Source: Myxococcus sp. RHSTA-1-4 | GTDB lineage: Bacteria; Myxococcota; Myxococcia; Myxococcales; Myxococcaceae | DNA: 64,000 nt | Assembly (NCBI RefSeq): GCF_020037125.1 | Contig: NZ_JAIQDG010000004.1 | Location: 62,001-126,000 of the forward strand | Direction of reading: 5' to 3' | Shown: in pieces, positions 7,898 to 16,253 of the stretch | Position numbering within the stretch: position 1 is the stretch's first letter | Layout of the letters: every line of letters begins with the position of its first letter | Notes under the pieces: model-generated | Databases searched by the model: none | What the model was told of the DNA's origin: nothing | The model's input: the letters and a program-made list of their open reading frames with translations, nothing else | Made by a program: the position numbers and the translations under genes

Positions 7898-8505
7898 AGC
7901 CCCTCCGCATGCTCGTGCTCGTGTTGCTGGCCTTCGGCTGCGGCAACCGCCAAAAGCCCGAGGTGTCCGCCGAGCCCACCGCGCAATCAGCGCCCGTCTC
8001 GTCCCCCGCGACGGCGCTGGGAGCTGAGGTAGCGGGGCTGCCCAACCCTGAGCGTGTCTCGGAGGGAGGACCGTCAAGGCCCGCGTCGGCGCTCCAACGC
8101 ATCCTCGTGCCTCCCTCGGAGGCAGGGCGTGCGCGAGTGACGCTAGACGGGTGCTTGTCACTGACGGGCGCTCCCGAGGAGGTGGCCTCGCGATTTCCCG
8201 CAGCAGCCGAGGCCCCCCGCAACGGCTCCAGCCCGGCCGTGCGTGTGGAGCCGCTGGGAAACGGCGTACTCGTAGCCCATGAGCTTGATCACAACTGCTG
8301 CACCAAAGCGGACGTGGACTCAACCTTGGAGGGCGCCGTCGTGACTCTCACCGAGACACTCTCTGGCGAAGCCTGCCGCTGCCGCTGCCGCTCCACGGTG
8401 CGCGCGGCGGTGGGCCTGAAGCCCGGCGAATACACTCTCCGCGTCATCACTGTCGAGGGGAAGGAACGCCGCGTCGCCCACGAGGCACGGCTCGCGGTGC
8501 ACTGA
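7894..8505 (+). CDS. Lipoprotein of unknown function, coupled to the C11 peptidase
   Basis: A 203-aa protein with a lipoprotein signal peptide (KPLRMLVLVLLAFGC) and a Ser/Ala/Pro-rich linker. The folded part contains a Cys cluster (HNCCTK; GEACRCRCRS) and ends in a predicted beta sandwich (KPGEYTLRVITVEGKERRVA). The ATG lies inside the ATGA overlap with the peptidase gene, so co-translation is likely. It could be an inhibitor, chaperone or partner of the C11 protease, but only the gene coupling supports that. The family is not recognised. Confidence 0.6.
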   Translation: MKPLRMLVLVLLAFGCGNRQKPEVSAEPTAQSAPVSSPATALGAEVAGLPNPERVSEGGPSRPASALQRILVPPSEAGRARVTLDGCLSLTGAPEEVASRFPAAAEAPRNGSSPAVRVEPLGNGVLVAHELDHNCCTKADVDSTLEGAVVTLTETLSGEACRCRCRSTVRAAVGLKPGEYTLRVITVEGKERRVAHEARLAVH

Positions 8506-8511
8506 TGCCTG

Positions 8512-8551
8512 GCTTGGCGGTGCCGTCCTCACGTGTCGGCACCGCAGCAAG
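8512..8551 (+). terminator. Hairpin after the C11/lipoprotein operon
   Basis: A perfect 9-bp stem (GCGGTGCCG at 8517-8525 with CGGCACCGC at 8537-8545), extended outward by GCTTG/CAAGC across a 2-nt bulge, starts 6 bp after the stop codon. There is no T-run, as is common in high-GC genomes. The rest of the 207-bp gap to treZ holds one more inverted repeat, TGCCCCC/GGGGGCA at 8579-8598, which could be a treZ operator. Confidence 0.5.
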
Positions 8552-8712
8552 CCCGAGGTTTCCGTACTTCAGCGCCCCTGCCCCCAGGCTAGGGGGCATG
8601 CCCTTGAAAGATAACCCCTCTCCCGGCCCCCTGCCTGGTGCACGCATGAGCGGGGCAGGCCTGGACCGCTGGGCCTTTCCCCCCTCCGCGCAGATGCACA
8701 ACGTCGACACAC

Positions 8713-10590
8713 ATGCGGCCCACTCCCTTCCAGCTCACCCTCGGTGCGCAGCTACTTGGAGACGGGCGCACGCGCTTCCGGGTCTGGGCCCCGCGACGGC
8801 GCACCGTGGACGTATGCCTGTATGACGACGGCTTCGCGCGCCACCTGCCGCTCCGGCCCACGGAGCATGGCTATTTCGAAGGCACGCACCCCGTCCCCGT
8901 CGGCGCCCGCTACAAGTACCGGCTGGACGGAGGGGACTGCTTCCCGGACCCGTGCTCGCGCTTCCAGCCGGAAGGACCGCACGGCCCCTCACAGGTCGTG
9001 GACCCGCACCGCTACACCTGGAAGGACAACGGCTGGCGCGGCGTCACCGCGAAGGGACAGGTCCTCTACGAGCTGCACGTGGGCACCTTCTCGCCCGAGG
9101 GCACCTACGCCGGTGCCGCCGCGAAGCTGCCGCTCCTGAAGGAGCTGGGCGTCACCACCGTGGAGCTGATGCCCCTGAACACCTTCCCCGGCCGCTACAA
9201 CTGGGGCTACGACGGCGTGACGCTCTTCGCGCCCTGCGCCGTCTATGGAGACCCGGACGACCTGCGGCGCCTCGTGGACGAGGCCCACCGGCTGGGGCTC
9301 GGCATCATCCTGGACGTCGTCTACAACCACCTCGGTCCGGACGGGAACTACCTCGCGCGGTTCTCCCCCGGGTACTTCAACCCGAAGTACCCCAACGAGT
9401 GGGGCGACCCCACCAACTTCGACGACGGCGACGCCGCCGGCCCCTCGCGCGACTTCTTCGTCCAGAACGCCTGTTACTGGATTGCCGAGTATCACTTCGA
9501 CGGCCTGCGGCTGGACGCCACCCAGAGCCTCTACGACGCGTCTCCCCGCAACATCGTCGGAGAGCTGATCGAGCGCGCCCGCGCCGCCGCGGGAGGACGC
9601 GACGTCCTCCTCATCGCGGAGAACGAGCCGCAGGACGTGAAGCTCGTCACACCGCCCGGGGCCGGAGGCCATGGCGCGGACGGCGTCTGGGTGGATGACT
9701 TCCACCACACGGCGCGCGTGGCGATGGTGGGACGCCCCGAGGCGTACCTCATGGACTACCGCGGCACCGCGCAGGAGCTGCTGTCGTGCGCGCTGCGCAA
9801 CTCGCTCTACCAGGGCCAGTACTACGGCTGGCAGAAGAAGCGCCGCGGCTCGCCCCTCCTGCGCACCCCGGCCGAGCGCGTCATCTTCTACCTGCAGAAC
9901 CACGACCAGCTCGCCAACACGCTGCGCGGCGAGCGGCTGCACCTGCTGGCGGGCCAGCCGCGGATGCGCGCCCTCACCACCTTCTTCCTGCTGCTGCCGC
10001 AGACGCCCATGCTCTTCATGGGCCAGGAGTTCTTCGCGTCCTCGCCCTTCCTCTACTTCGTCGACCATAAGCCCGAGCTGCAAGTGCTGGTGAAGCAGGG
10101 CCGTGACGCGTTCCTGTCCCAGTTCGACGGCGCCTGGCACGCGGTGGAGGCCGAGGGCTTCCAGATGCCCATCGGCGACGAGGCCTTCCAGCGCTCCAAG
10201 CTGGACTGGAGCGAGCGAGTCCGGAACGCGGGGGCGGTGGCGCTGCACCAGGACCTGCTGCGGCTGCGGCGGGAGGACCCGGTGTTCGCCGCGCAGGACC
10301 GCTCGCGCCTCGACGGGGCGGTGCTGGGCCCGGCGGCGCTGCTGCTGCGGTACTTCGGGAGCGAGCAGGAGGGAGACCGGCTGCTCCTGCTCAACCTGGG
10401 CACGGCGCTGGACTTCGACCCGTGTCCGGAGCCGCTGGTGGCCCCTCCGGCGGGAAGAAACTGGCGCCTCCTTCTGTCCAGCGAGCATGCCCGCTACGGT
10501 GGCATGGGAACCCCGCCGCTACCCGAGGACGGGCGGCTGCACGTTCCCGGACAGACAGCGCTGGTGCTGACGAGCACCGAGGAGAAGTAG
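8713..10590 (+). CDS. treZ: Malto-oligosyltrehalose trehalohydrolase (GH13)
   Basis: A 625-aa enzyme that hydrolyses maltooligosyl-trehalose to release trehalose. It has an N-terminal CBM48-like domain (RFRVWAPRRRTVDVCLY), then a GH13 barrel with VYELHVGTFSPEGTY, the DVVYNHLGPDGNY region I, nucleophile Asp268 in GLRLDATQ, acid Glu303 in IAENEPQ and the third acid in QNHDQLAN (Asp398). The short loops and the FPGRYNWGYDG segment separate TreZ from branching enzyme. The partner TreY is not in the window. It is followed after 2 bp by a glycogen debranching enzyme, so the pair links glycogen turnover to trehalose, an osmolyte and spore protectant. The ATG at 8713 starts directly at the conserved N-terminus; its ribosome site is weak. 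Confidence 0.92.
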   Translation: MRPTPFQLTLGAQLLGDGRTRFRVWAPRRRTVDVCLYDDGFARHLPLRPTEHGYFEGTHPVPVGARYKYRLDGGDCFPDPCSRFQPEGPHGPSQVVDPHRYTWKDNGWRGVTAKGQVLYELHVGTFSPEGTYAGAAAKLPLLKELGVTTVELMPLNTFPGRYNWGYDGVTLFAPCAVYGDPDDLRRLVDEAHRLGLGIILDVVYNHLGPDGNYLARFSPGYFNPKYPNEWGDPTNFDDGDAAGPSRDFFVQNACYWIAEYHFDGLRLDATQSLYDASPRNIVGELIERARAAAGGRDVLLIAENEPQDVKLVTPPGAGGHGADGVWVDDFHHTARVAMVGRPEAYLMDYRGTAQELLSCALRNSLYQGQYYGWQKKRRGSPLLRTPAERVIFYLQNHDQLANTLRGERLHLLAGQPRMRALTTFFLLLPQTPMLFMGQEFFASSPFLYFVDHKPELQVLVKQGRDAFLSQFDGAWHAVEAEGFQMPIGDEAFQRSKLDWSERVRNAGAVALHQDLLRLRREDPVFAAQDRSRLDGAVLGPAALLLRYFGSEQEGDRLLLLNLGTALDFDPCPEPLVAPPAGRNWRLLLSSEHARYGGMGTPPLPEDGRLHVPGQTALVLTSTEEK

Positions 10591-10592
10591 GC

Positions 10593-12629
10593 GTGACCCC
10601 GGTTGATTCCTCCCCTGCCCTGCCCCGCATCGCCTTCGAGTGGCCCGATGGCGCCCACTTCGCCAAGGACGTCTCCCACGAGTGGCTCGTCACCAACGGC
10701 CGCGGCGGCTACGCGTCCGGCACGCTGGTGGGCTGCAACACGCGCCGCTACCACGGCCTCTTCATCCCCAGCATGGAGAAGCGCGGCCGCACCGTGCTGC
10801 TCGCGCGCCTGGTGGAGCACGCCCACGTGGACGGACAGTCGTACCGGCTCGGCTCCGAGGAGTGCTCGGACGGCGCCACGCACGAGGACGGGGCGCGCCA
10901 CCTGCGAAGCTTCCACCTGGACGGCCTCGTGCCCGTCTGGGAGTACCAGGCCGGCCCGGCGCGGCTGCGGCGCAAGCTGGTGATGGTGCACGGGGAGAAC
11001 ACCGTCTTCATCGCCTGGGAGCACGTATCCGGGCCGGAGGTCGCCCTGCGGCTGCGTCCCTTCCCCGTGGATCGGCCGCACGACCGGCCCATCCCCTCCC
11101 ACCAGAGCCAGCCCACCGTCGTCCTCAAGGGTTCCCAGCTGGAGATGCGAAGCGAGGACGAGGCTCCGCCCATGCGCATGCGGATGTACGCGGGCTGCCC
11201 CGCGCCGTTCGTGGGCCTGGCGCAGACCTCGCCGGTGCAGCTCTACCGCGTGGAGAAGTCCCGCGGGTACGAGCACACGGAGGTGCAGCACTCTCCCGGC
11301 TACTTCGAGTGCACCCTGCGGCCCGGCGAGCTGCTCGCGCTGGGCATCACCACGGAAGCCTGGACGAGCCTGGAGCGCGACCCGGCCGAGGTCTTCGCGC
11401 TGGAGCTGGCGCGCGAGCGGCGGCTCCTGTCCCGTGCGCCCGAGGAGGCGCGCACCGGTGTGCCCGCGCGGCTGGTGCTGGCGGCGGACCAGTTCATCAT
11501 CGACCCGCCGCGTCCCGCGGATGACGCCTGGGCGCGCTCCATGGGCCTGGACGCGCGCAGCGTCATCGCCGGCTACCACTGGTTCACCGACTGGGGCCGG
11601 GACACGATGATTTCGCTGGACGGCCTGACGCTGTGCACCGGGCGATACCGGGAGGCGGTCGCCATCCTCCGCACCTTCCAGCACTACGTGTGGGACGGCC
11701 TCATCCCCAACTACTTCCCGGACGGCGAGAACGAGGGCGTCTACCACACGGCCGACGCGACGATGTGGTTCTTCCACGCGGTGGACCGGTACCTGGATTG
11801 CACGAAGGACACCGAGCTGCTGCGGGACATCTTCCCCACGCTGCGCTCCATCATCGAGCACCACATGAAGGGCACGCGCTTCAACATCGGCGTGGACCCG
11901 GCGGACGGCCTGCTGCGGCAGGGCGCGGAGGGCTACCAGCTCACCTGGATGGACGCGAAGGTGGACGGCTGGGTGGTGACACCGCGGCGCGGCAAGGCGG
12001 TGGAAATCAACGCCCTGTGGTTCAACGCCCTGCGGCTGATGGCCACCTGGGCGGAGCAGCTCGGCCACGACGCGAAGCCGTACCTGGCGGCGGCGGAGAA
12101 GGCCTACGGCAGCTTCAACCGGCGCTTCTGGAACGAGAAGCTCCAGTGCCTCTTCGACGTGGTGGATGGGGAGAACGGGAAGGAGGACGCGGCCATCCGG
12201 CCCAATCAGGTGTTCGCGATATCGCTGAAGCACCCGGTGCTGCACCGCGACCGCTGGGAGCCCGTACTGGAACTGGTGCGGCGCGAGCTGGTGACGCCGG
12301 TGGGCCTGCGCAGCCTGGCGGCGGGGCACCCGGACTACAAGGCGAACTACGACGGCGACCTGCGCGCGCGAGACGCGGCGTATCACCAGGGCACGGTGTG
12401 GGGCTGGCTCATCGGCCACTACGTGGACGCGACGCTGAAGGTGAACCCGGACCTCAAGGCGGCGCGCGCGCTGCTGCACGGGCTGGAGGACCACCTGCTG
12501 CACTCGGGCGTCGGGCAGATCAGTGAGATTTTCGACGCCACCGAGCCGTACCGGCCCCGGGGCTGCATCGCCCAGGCGTGGAGCGTGGCCGAGGCGCTGC
12601 GCGTCTTCCTGAAGACCCACGTCACCTGA
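10593..12629 (+). CDS. Glycogen debranching enzyme (amylo-alpha-1,6-glucosidase, GH133 type)
   Basis: A 678-aa enzyme. The N-terminal domain carries EWLVTNGRGGYASGTLVG and NTRRYHGLF, hallmark motifs of the archaeal/bacterial-type debranching N-domain. The C-terminal (alpha/alpha)6 barrel has WFTDWGRDTMISLDGL, TWMDAK and VEINALWFNAL, which include the acidic catalytic residues of the alpha-1,6-glucosidase. The start is a GTG at 10593 with GGAGAAG upstream, inside the end of treZ; a longer frame overlapping treZ is rejected. It would trim limit dextrins so that treY/treZ can act. The 2-bp spacing to treZ indicates one operon. Confidence 0.9.
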   Translation: MTPVDSSPALPRIAFEWPDGAHFAKDVSHEWLVTNGRGGYASGTLVGCNTRRYHGLFIPSMEKRGRTVLLARLVEHAHVDGQSYRLGSEECSDGATHEDGARHLRSFHLDGLVPVWEYQAGPARLRRKLVMVHGENTVFIAWEHVSGPEVALRLRPFPVDRPHDRPIPSHQSQPTVVLKGSQLEMRSEDEAPPMRMRMYAGCPAPFVGLAQTSPVQLYRVEKSRGYEHTEVQHSPGYFECTLRPGELLALGITTEAWTSLERDPAEVFALELARERRLLSRAPEEARTGVPARLVLAADQFIIDPPRPADDAWARSMGLDARSVIAGYHWFTDWGRDTMISLDGLTLCTGRYREAVAILRTFQHYVWDGLIPNYFPDGENEGVYHTADATMWFFHAVDRYLDCTKDTELLRDIFPTLRSIIEHHMKGTRFNIGVDPADGLLRQGAEGYQLTWMDAKVDGWVVTPRRGKAVEINALWFNALRLMATWAEQLGHDAKPYLAAAEKAYGSFNRRFWNEKLQCLFDVVDGENGKEDAAIRPNQVFAISLKHPVLHRDRWEPVLELVRRELVTPVGLRSLAAGHPDYKANYDGDLRARDAAYHQGTVWGWLIGHYVDATLKVNPDLKAARALLHGLEDHLLHSGVGQISEIFDATEPYRPRGCIAQAWSVAEALRVFLKTHVT

Positions 12630-12714
12630 GGACACATGGACTCCCCGTGAATTTGGGGATGGCGGCGGGGCCGCCCTAGACTCCGCACCGTCGAGAGCCT
12701 CGGGGGGTTCCCAC

Positions 12715-13434
12715 ATGCCACTGCGCTGCGAAGCCTGCGCCGCGCCCTACCACGCGAATGACGTGAGCCTGGCGCTGAAGCTGGCGAAGTGCCATGCGTG
12801 TGATGCCGTCTTCGACCTGGAGGAGCGCGAGGGCGCCGTGCCAACCCGGGCCTCGCGCGAGCCCCCACCGGAGCTCCCCGTACCGGGAGGCTTCGACGTC
12901 GAGGAGACCGGGGAGCGCACGCGCATCTCCTGGAGCTGGTTCCGCATGGAGTACGTCTTCGTGGGCGCATGGGGCCTCGCGCTGGACGTCTTCAGCACCC
13001 TCCTCCTCGTCAAGGGGCTGTCCGCGAAGTACCCACCAGAGCCCGGCGCGCTGGCCTTCCTGTGCGTGCTCCTGGCCGGCGGCGTGGGGCTCACGTACTG
13101 CGCGCTCACGGGGTTCCTCAACACCACCACCGTCGACGTGCGCTCCGACCGGCTCGTCATCCGCCATGGGCCCCTGCCCTGGCCCGGCAACCAGGACCTG
13201 CCCAGGCACTCGCTGAAGCAGCTCCACGGCAGGGAGAACGCCCGGAGGCCGCTGTTCGCGTGGCACGGCCGGGGATGGGACCTGAATGCCCTGGACGCGT
13301 CGGGCCGCGAGCTGACGCTGCTCTCGCGGCTGGAGGAGCAGGCGCAGGTGCGCTTCCTGGAGCAGGTGCTGGAGACGCGGCTCGGCAGCGGGACCCGATA
13401 CCTTCCGGCCCCGCCCGTCTCCCGCGCTTCGTGA
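12715..13434 (+). CDS. Zinc-ribbon protein with two membrane helices, unknown function
   Basis: A 239-aa protein that starts with a CXXC...CXXC zinc ribbon (CEAC at residues 5-8, CHAC at 25-28), as in the MJ0042-type N-terminal motif frequent in delta-proteobacteria. After a Pro/Glu linker come two membrane helices (about 82-104 VFVGAWGLALDVFSTLLLV and 108-135 ALAFLCVLLAGGVGL) and a beta-rich cytoplasmic domain of about 100 residues resembling a PH-like membrane protein. No catalytic motif is seen. It lies 85 bp downstream of the debranching gene on the same strand and may be transcribed separately. Confidence 0.65.
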   Translation: MPLRCEACAAPYHANDVSLALKLAKCHACDAVFDLEEREGAVPTRASREPPPELPVPGGFDVEETGERTRISWSWFRMEYVFVGAWGLALDVFSTLLLVKGLSAKYPPEPGALAFLCVLLAGGVGLTYCALTGFLNTTTVDVRSDRLVIRHGPLPWPGNQDLPRHSLKQLHGRENARRPLFAWHGRGWDLNALDASGRELTLLSRLEEQAQVRFLEQVLETRLGSGTRYLPAPPVSRAS

Positions 13435-13490
13435 GCCCGGACAATCACCACTGGCCCACGGCGCCCGGCCCTGCTTTATGGTGCGCCGCC

Positions 13491-13919
13491 ATGGCGAAAC
13501 CCCAGTACTGGCTCATCAAGAGCGAGCCCTCGGTCTACGCGTACTCCCAGCTCGAGAAGGACGGGAAGACGGACTGGACCGGCGTGCGCAACTACGAGGC
13601 GCGCAACAACCTCCGGGCCATGAAGCCCGGCGACCTGTGCCTCTACTACCACTCCAACGAGGGCAAGGCCGTGGTGGCCGTGGCGAAGGTGCTCACCGCC
13701 GCGGGCCCGGACCCCACCGCGCCCGGCGAGGACTGGGCCTCCGTGGACGTGGGCCCCGTCGTCGCCCTGAAGCAGCCGGTGGAGCTGGCCACCATCAAGG
13801 CCACGCCCGAGCTGAAGGACTGCCAGATCCTCACCCGGAACCGCATCAGCGTGGTGCCCGTCACCACCGAGCACTTCAAGCTCATCCTGAAGATGGGGAA
13901 GACCGCGCTGCCGAAGTAG
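13491..13919 (+). CDS. EVE-domain protein (PUA-like fold)
   Basis: A 142-aa single-domain protein. It opens with YWLIKSEPSVYAYSQLEKDG and contains WTGVRNYEARNNLRAMK and GDLCLYYHSN, the diagnostic motifs of EVE domains. These domains bind modified bases in nucleic acids and are related to YTH and ASCH folds. The length is normal for a stand-alone EVE protein such as human THYN1 homologues. No restriction enzyme or helicase lies nearby, so a role in modified-DNA restriction is not supported here. It converges on the Spy-like gene. Confidence 0.88.
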   Translation: MAKPQYWLIKSEPSVYAYSQLEKDGKTDWTGVRNYEARNNLRAMKPGDLCLYYHSNEGKAVVAVAKVLTAAGPDPTAPGEDWASVDVGPVVALKQPVELATIKATPELKDCQILTRNRISVVPVTTEHFKLILKMGKTALPK

Positions 13920-13961
13920 CCGCGGCCTTCCGGGGCAACGGGCCCGTGTCCGTCCGAAGCG

Positions 13962-14564
13962 CTACGGCTTGCGCGGCGCCGGAGCCGGGGCGCCAGGGCG
14001 CGCCGGCTCACCCGGGGTTCCGGGCAGGCCCTTGTGAATCTGGATGCGCTTCTCGATGCGCACGGCCCCCATCTCCGCCTCCAGCTTCTGCCAGAGGTCC
14101 GGTCCCAGCAGCTTCTTGATCTGCACCATCAGCCCCACGCGGTTTCGGCGCACCGCCGTCTCCGCGCGGCCCACCTCTTCCACCTGCTGGAGGATGGCGC
14201 GCTCGTCCGGCGTGGGCGCGCTCAGGAGCCGCTCCAGCCGGAGCTGCGCCCGCTTGAGGTCCGCCTCGATGGGGATGAGGGCCTCATTGGACTCGAAGGT
14301 GAGGTCCTGCACCCGCTTCGCCACGTCGCGCGGAATGCCCAGCTTCTCCGCCACGTGCGGCGGGATTCCGTTGGAGGGCGCGGGCATCGCCCCCAGGCGC
14401 ATCACCATCGGTCCGCCCGGGAGCACCGGCCCGTGAAGGGCATCCCCGTGCACGTTCTCGATGATGACGTCATCATCGGCCGCCTGGGCCCGGGCCAGGG
14501 TGGGGGCCGCCAGCAGCAGCGCGGCCACGAGGGTGCTCGACAGCTTCCAAACGCGTGTCTTCAT
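13962..14564 (-). CDS. Periplasmic Spy/CpxP-like protein of an ECF sigma operon
   Basis: A 200-aa exported protein with a signal peptide (KLSSTLVAALLLAAPTLARA). The helical mature part has the layout of the Spy/CpxP or heavy-metal-sensor family: VAEKLGIPRDVAKRVQDLTFESNEAL, a leucine/arginine-rich helix (AQLRLERLLSAPTPDE), then VRRNRVGLMVQIKKLLGPDLWQKLE. It ends in a Pro/Gly/Ala-rich tail. It is the last gene of a sigma/anti-sigma/effector unit, 4 bp after the anti-sigma gene, so it is probably a target or feedback sensor of envelope stress. The family call is by pattern, not by alignment. Confidence 0.65.
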   Translation of the reverse strand: MKTRVWKLSSTLVAALLLAAPTLARAQAADDDVIIENVHGDALHGPVLPGGPMVMRLGAMPAPSNGIPPHVAEKLGIPRDVAKRVQDLTFESNEALIPIEADLKRAQLRLERLLSAPTPDERAILQQVEEVGRAETAVRRNRVGLMVQIKKLLGPDLWQKLEAEMGAVRIEKRIQIHKGLPGTPGEPARPGAPAPAPRKP

Positions 14565-14568
14565 CGGT

Positions 14569-15171
14569 TCACTCCTGAGGATAGAGAGCCATCACCGCCG
14601 TTCGGAACGGCGGCGTTTCCAGCGCGCGGGAATCGGGAGGGCGCACCCAGACGGCGAGCGTGCCGAAGGGCCGGTACGTCTCGTCGTGGACCACCAGGTC
14701 GCGGCGCGTGAGGCCGCGCACCTCGCCCATCAAATCCAACAGGGAGCCCCGCCCGGCGCGCGCGGCCAGGGCGGTGTCGTCCTCCGGGGACTCCGGAAGC
14801 GCGTCCCCGGAGGGCCCGGCCGACAGCCCCAGCTCGGGCCGGGGCGCTCCCTCCGTCTCGAAATCCTCGACCGGCGCCACCCGCCCCGGCGCCACGGGCC
14901 GGAGCCAGAGCACCAGCGCGGCCAGCCCCAGGGCCGCCACGGCGCCGGCGGAGGCACGGCGGCGGACGACGCGGCGGCGCACCTCGCCCAGTACGGCCTC
15001 GCGGGAGACGGGGGCCAGGGCGGGCGGTGACGGCAGGCGCAGCGCGGAGGCGGACGCGTGCAGGGTGGCCAGGGTCCGGCAGTCCTCGCAGCCCGCCAGA
15101 TGGGCCTCCACCTCCGGAGACCGGGGCTGGCTCGCGTCCACGAGGGCGGCGGCCGCGTCGTGACATCTCAT
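14569..15171 (-). CDS. Zinc-binding anti-sigma factor (ZAS type)
   Basis: A 200-aa single-pass membrane protein. The N-terminal cytoplasmic part holds the ZAS signature H-x3-C-x2-C (HLAGCEDC, about residues 24-31). A membrane helix follows at about 75-92 (AGAVAALGLAALVLWL), then a periplasmic domain. The start at 15171 lies in an ATGA overlap with the sigma gene, the usual arrangement for ECF sigma/anti-sigma pairs, so the assignment is firm although the periplasmic domain is not recognised. Longer frames over the sigma gene are shadows. Confidence 0.82.
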   Translation of the reverse strand: MRCHDAAAALVDASQPRSPEVEAHLAGCEDCRTLATLHASASALRLPSPPALAPVSREAVLGEVRRRVVRRRASAGAVAALGLAALVLWLRPVAPGRVAPVEDFETEGAPRPELGLSAGPSGDALPESPEDDTALAARAGRGSLLDLMGEVRGLTRRDLVVHDETYRPFGTLAVWVRPPDSRALETPPFRTAVMALYPQE

Positions 15172-15740
15172 GGTGTGTCTCCTTCCAGTGCGTCCGCGGC
15201 CTTCAGCTTCTTGAGTGCGCGATAGAGGTGGATGCGGACGGTGCCCCGGCCGATGCGCATGGCCTCGGCGATGGCATCCAGGTCCAGGCCCTCCAGGTAG
15301 CGGAGGGTGAAGGCGGTGGCCTGCTGCGCGGGGAGCGTCCGCAGCGCGCGGCCGAAGGCGTGCCACCGCTCGGCCCCGGCGAAGTGCTCCTCGGGTGAGC
15401 GCGACGGGGCGGGCCCCAGGTCCAGGGCCTCGCGCACCACGTTCCACACCCGGCGCCGGCGCAGGTGCCCCATGGCGCGGGACACCAGGATGCTCCGCAG
15501 CCATGAAGGCCCGGCTTTCAGGTCTCTCAGCGTGTGGCGCTTCTCGTAGGCGTCCGCGAGGGTGGCCTGCACCAGGTCTCTCGCCTCTTCCCCATCCCAG
15601 ACCAGCCTCCGGGCCAGCCGCAGCAGCCCGCCCTGCTCCGCCTCCAGGAGCGCGTCGAAGCCCGGCGCGGCCGGGGCTCGCGGCTGGCTCCGAGGCTCTT
15701 CCAGGATGGCGGTGCCCTTCACGGCGAAACGACCTCCCAT
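15168..15740 (-). CDS. ECF-family RNA polymerase sigma factor
   Basis: About 190 aa. Region 2 is visible as LARRLVWDGEEARDLVQATL and region 4 as LPAQQATAFTLRYLEGLDLD, followed by an HTH (AIAEAMRIGRGTVRIHLYRA). The gene is paired with its zinc anti-sigma factor by a 4-nt overlap. The ATG at 15740 has only a short GGAAG upstream. A GTG at 15722 with GGGAGG is a plausible alternative start that removes six residues. It is divergent from a GNAT gene; I could not identify an autoregulated ECF promoter in the 54-bp gap. Confidence 0.85.
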   Translation of the reverse strand: MGGRFAVKGTAILEEPRSQPRAPAAPGFDALLEAEQGGLLRLARRLVWDGEEARDLVQATLADAYEKRHTLRDLKAGPSWLRSILVSRAMGHLRRRRVWNVVREALDLGPAPSRSPEEHFAGAERWHAFGRALRTLPAQQATAFTLRYLEGLDLDAIAEAMRIGRGTVRIHLYRALKKLKAADALEGDTP

Positions 15741-15794
15741 CGACTTCCACGCGAATGAGGACGCACGGGCAGGGAAACCGGCATACTCGAATCC

Positions 15795-16253
15795 GTGAGT
15801 GCCCCTGAAATTCGCCGGATACGCGCCGTGGAGACCCGCCATCTCCGCCACGCAGTGCTCCGCCCCAACCAGCCCCCCGAGATGGCCGTCTACCCCGGGG
15901 ACGATGACTCGGACACCCTCCACCTGGGCCTGTACCGGGAGAGCCGCCTCATCGGGGTGGCCTCCCTCTACCGGGAGCCGCCCCCGGACTCGCTGAGGAC
16001 CACCACCGCCTGGCGCCTCAGGGGCATGGCCGTGGACAAGGCCCTCCAGGGCTACGGCTATGGCGCCACCCTCCTCCGGTCCTGCCTGGAATACGCGAAG
16101 CAGCAGGGCGGTACCCAGGTGTGGTGCAACGCCCGCTCCACCGCGTCGGGCTTCTACCGCTCGCTCGGCTTCTCCCAGAAGGGAGACCCCTTCGAGCTTC
16201 CCGGTATCGGCCTCCACTACTTCATGTGGAGCAGCCTCGAGTCTCCCCGATGA
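15795..16253 (+). CDS. GNAT-family N-acetyltransferase
   Basis: A 152-aa acetyltransferase. It has the GNAT core with motif A WRLRGMAVDKALQGYGYGAT (acetyl-CoA pyrophosphate loop Q/G-x-x-G-x-G/A near LQGYGYG) and the C-terminal motif B NARSTASGFYRSLGFSQ. The substrate is unknown. The start is a GTG at 15795 with a weak ribosome site. Its stop overlaps the pheA start (ATGA), so it is co-translated with an aromatic biosynthesis gene; whether it works in that pathway is unknown. Confidence 0.82.
   Translation: MSAPEIRRIRAVETRHLRHAVLRPNQPPEMAVYPGDDDSDTLHLGLYRESRLIGVASLYREPPPDSLRTTTAWRLRGMAVDKALQGYGYGATLLRSCLEYAKQQGGTQVWCNARSTASGFYRSLGFSQKGDPFELPGIGLHYFMWSSLESPR

Noticed and set aside
10422-12716. 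Very long antisense and upstream-extended open frames over the treZ/debranching genes
   Set aside because: They are Arg/Ala/Pro-rich translations without domains, produced by high GC in the other frames; the real genes have full motif sets.
13491-13919. EVE protein as part of a modified-DNA restriction system
   Set aside because: No nuclease, helicase or methyltransferase is adjacent; stand-alone EVE proteins are widespread.
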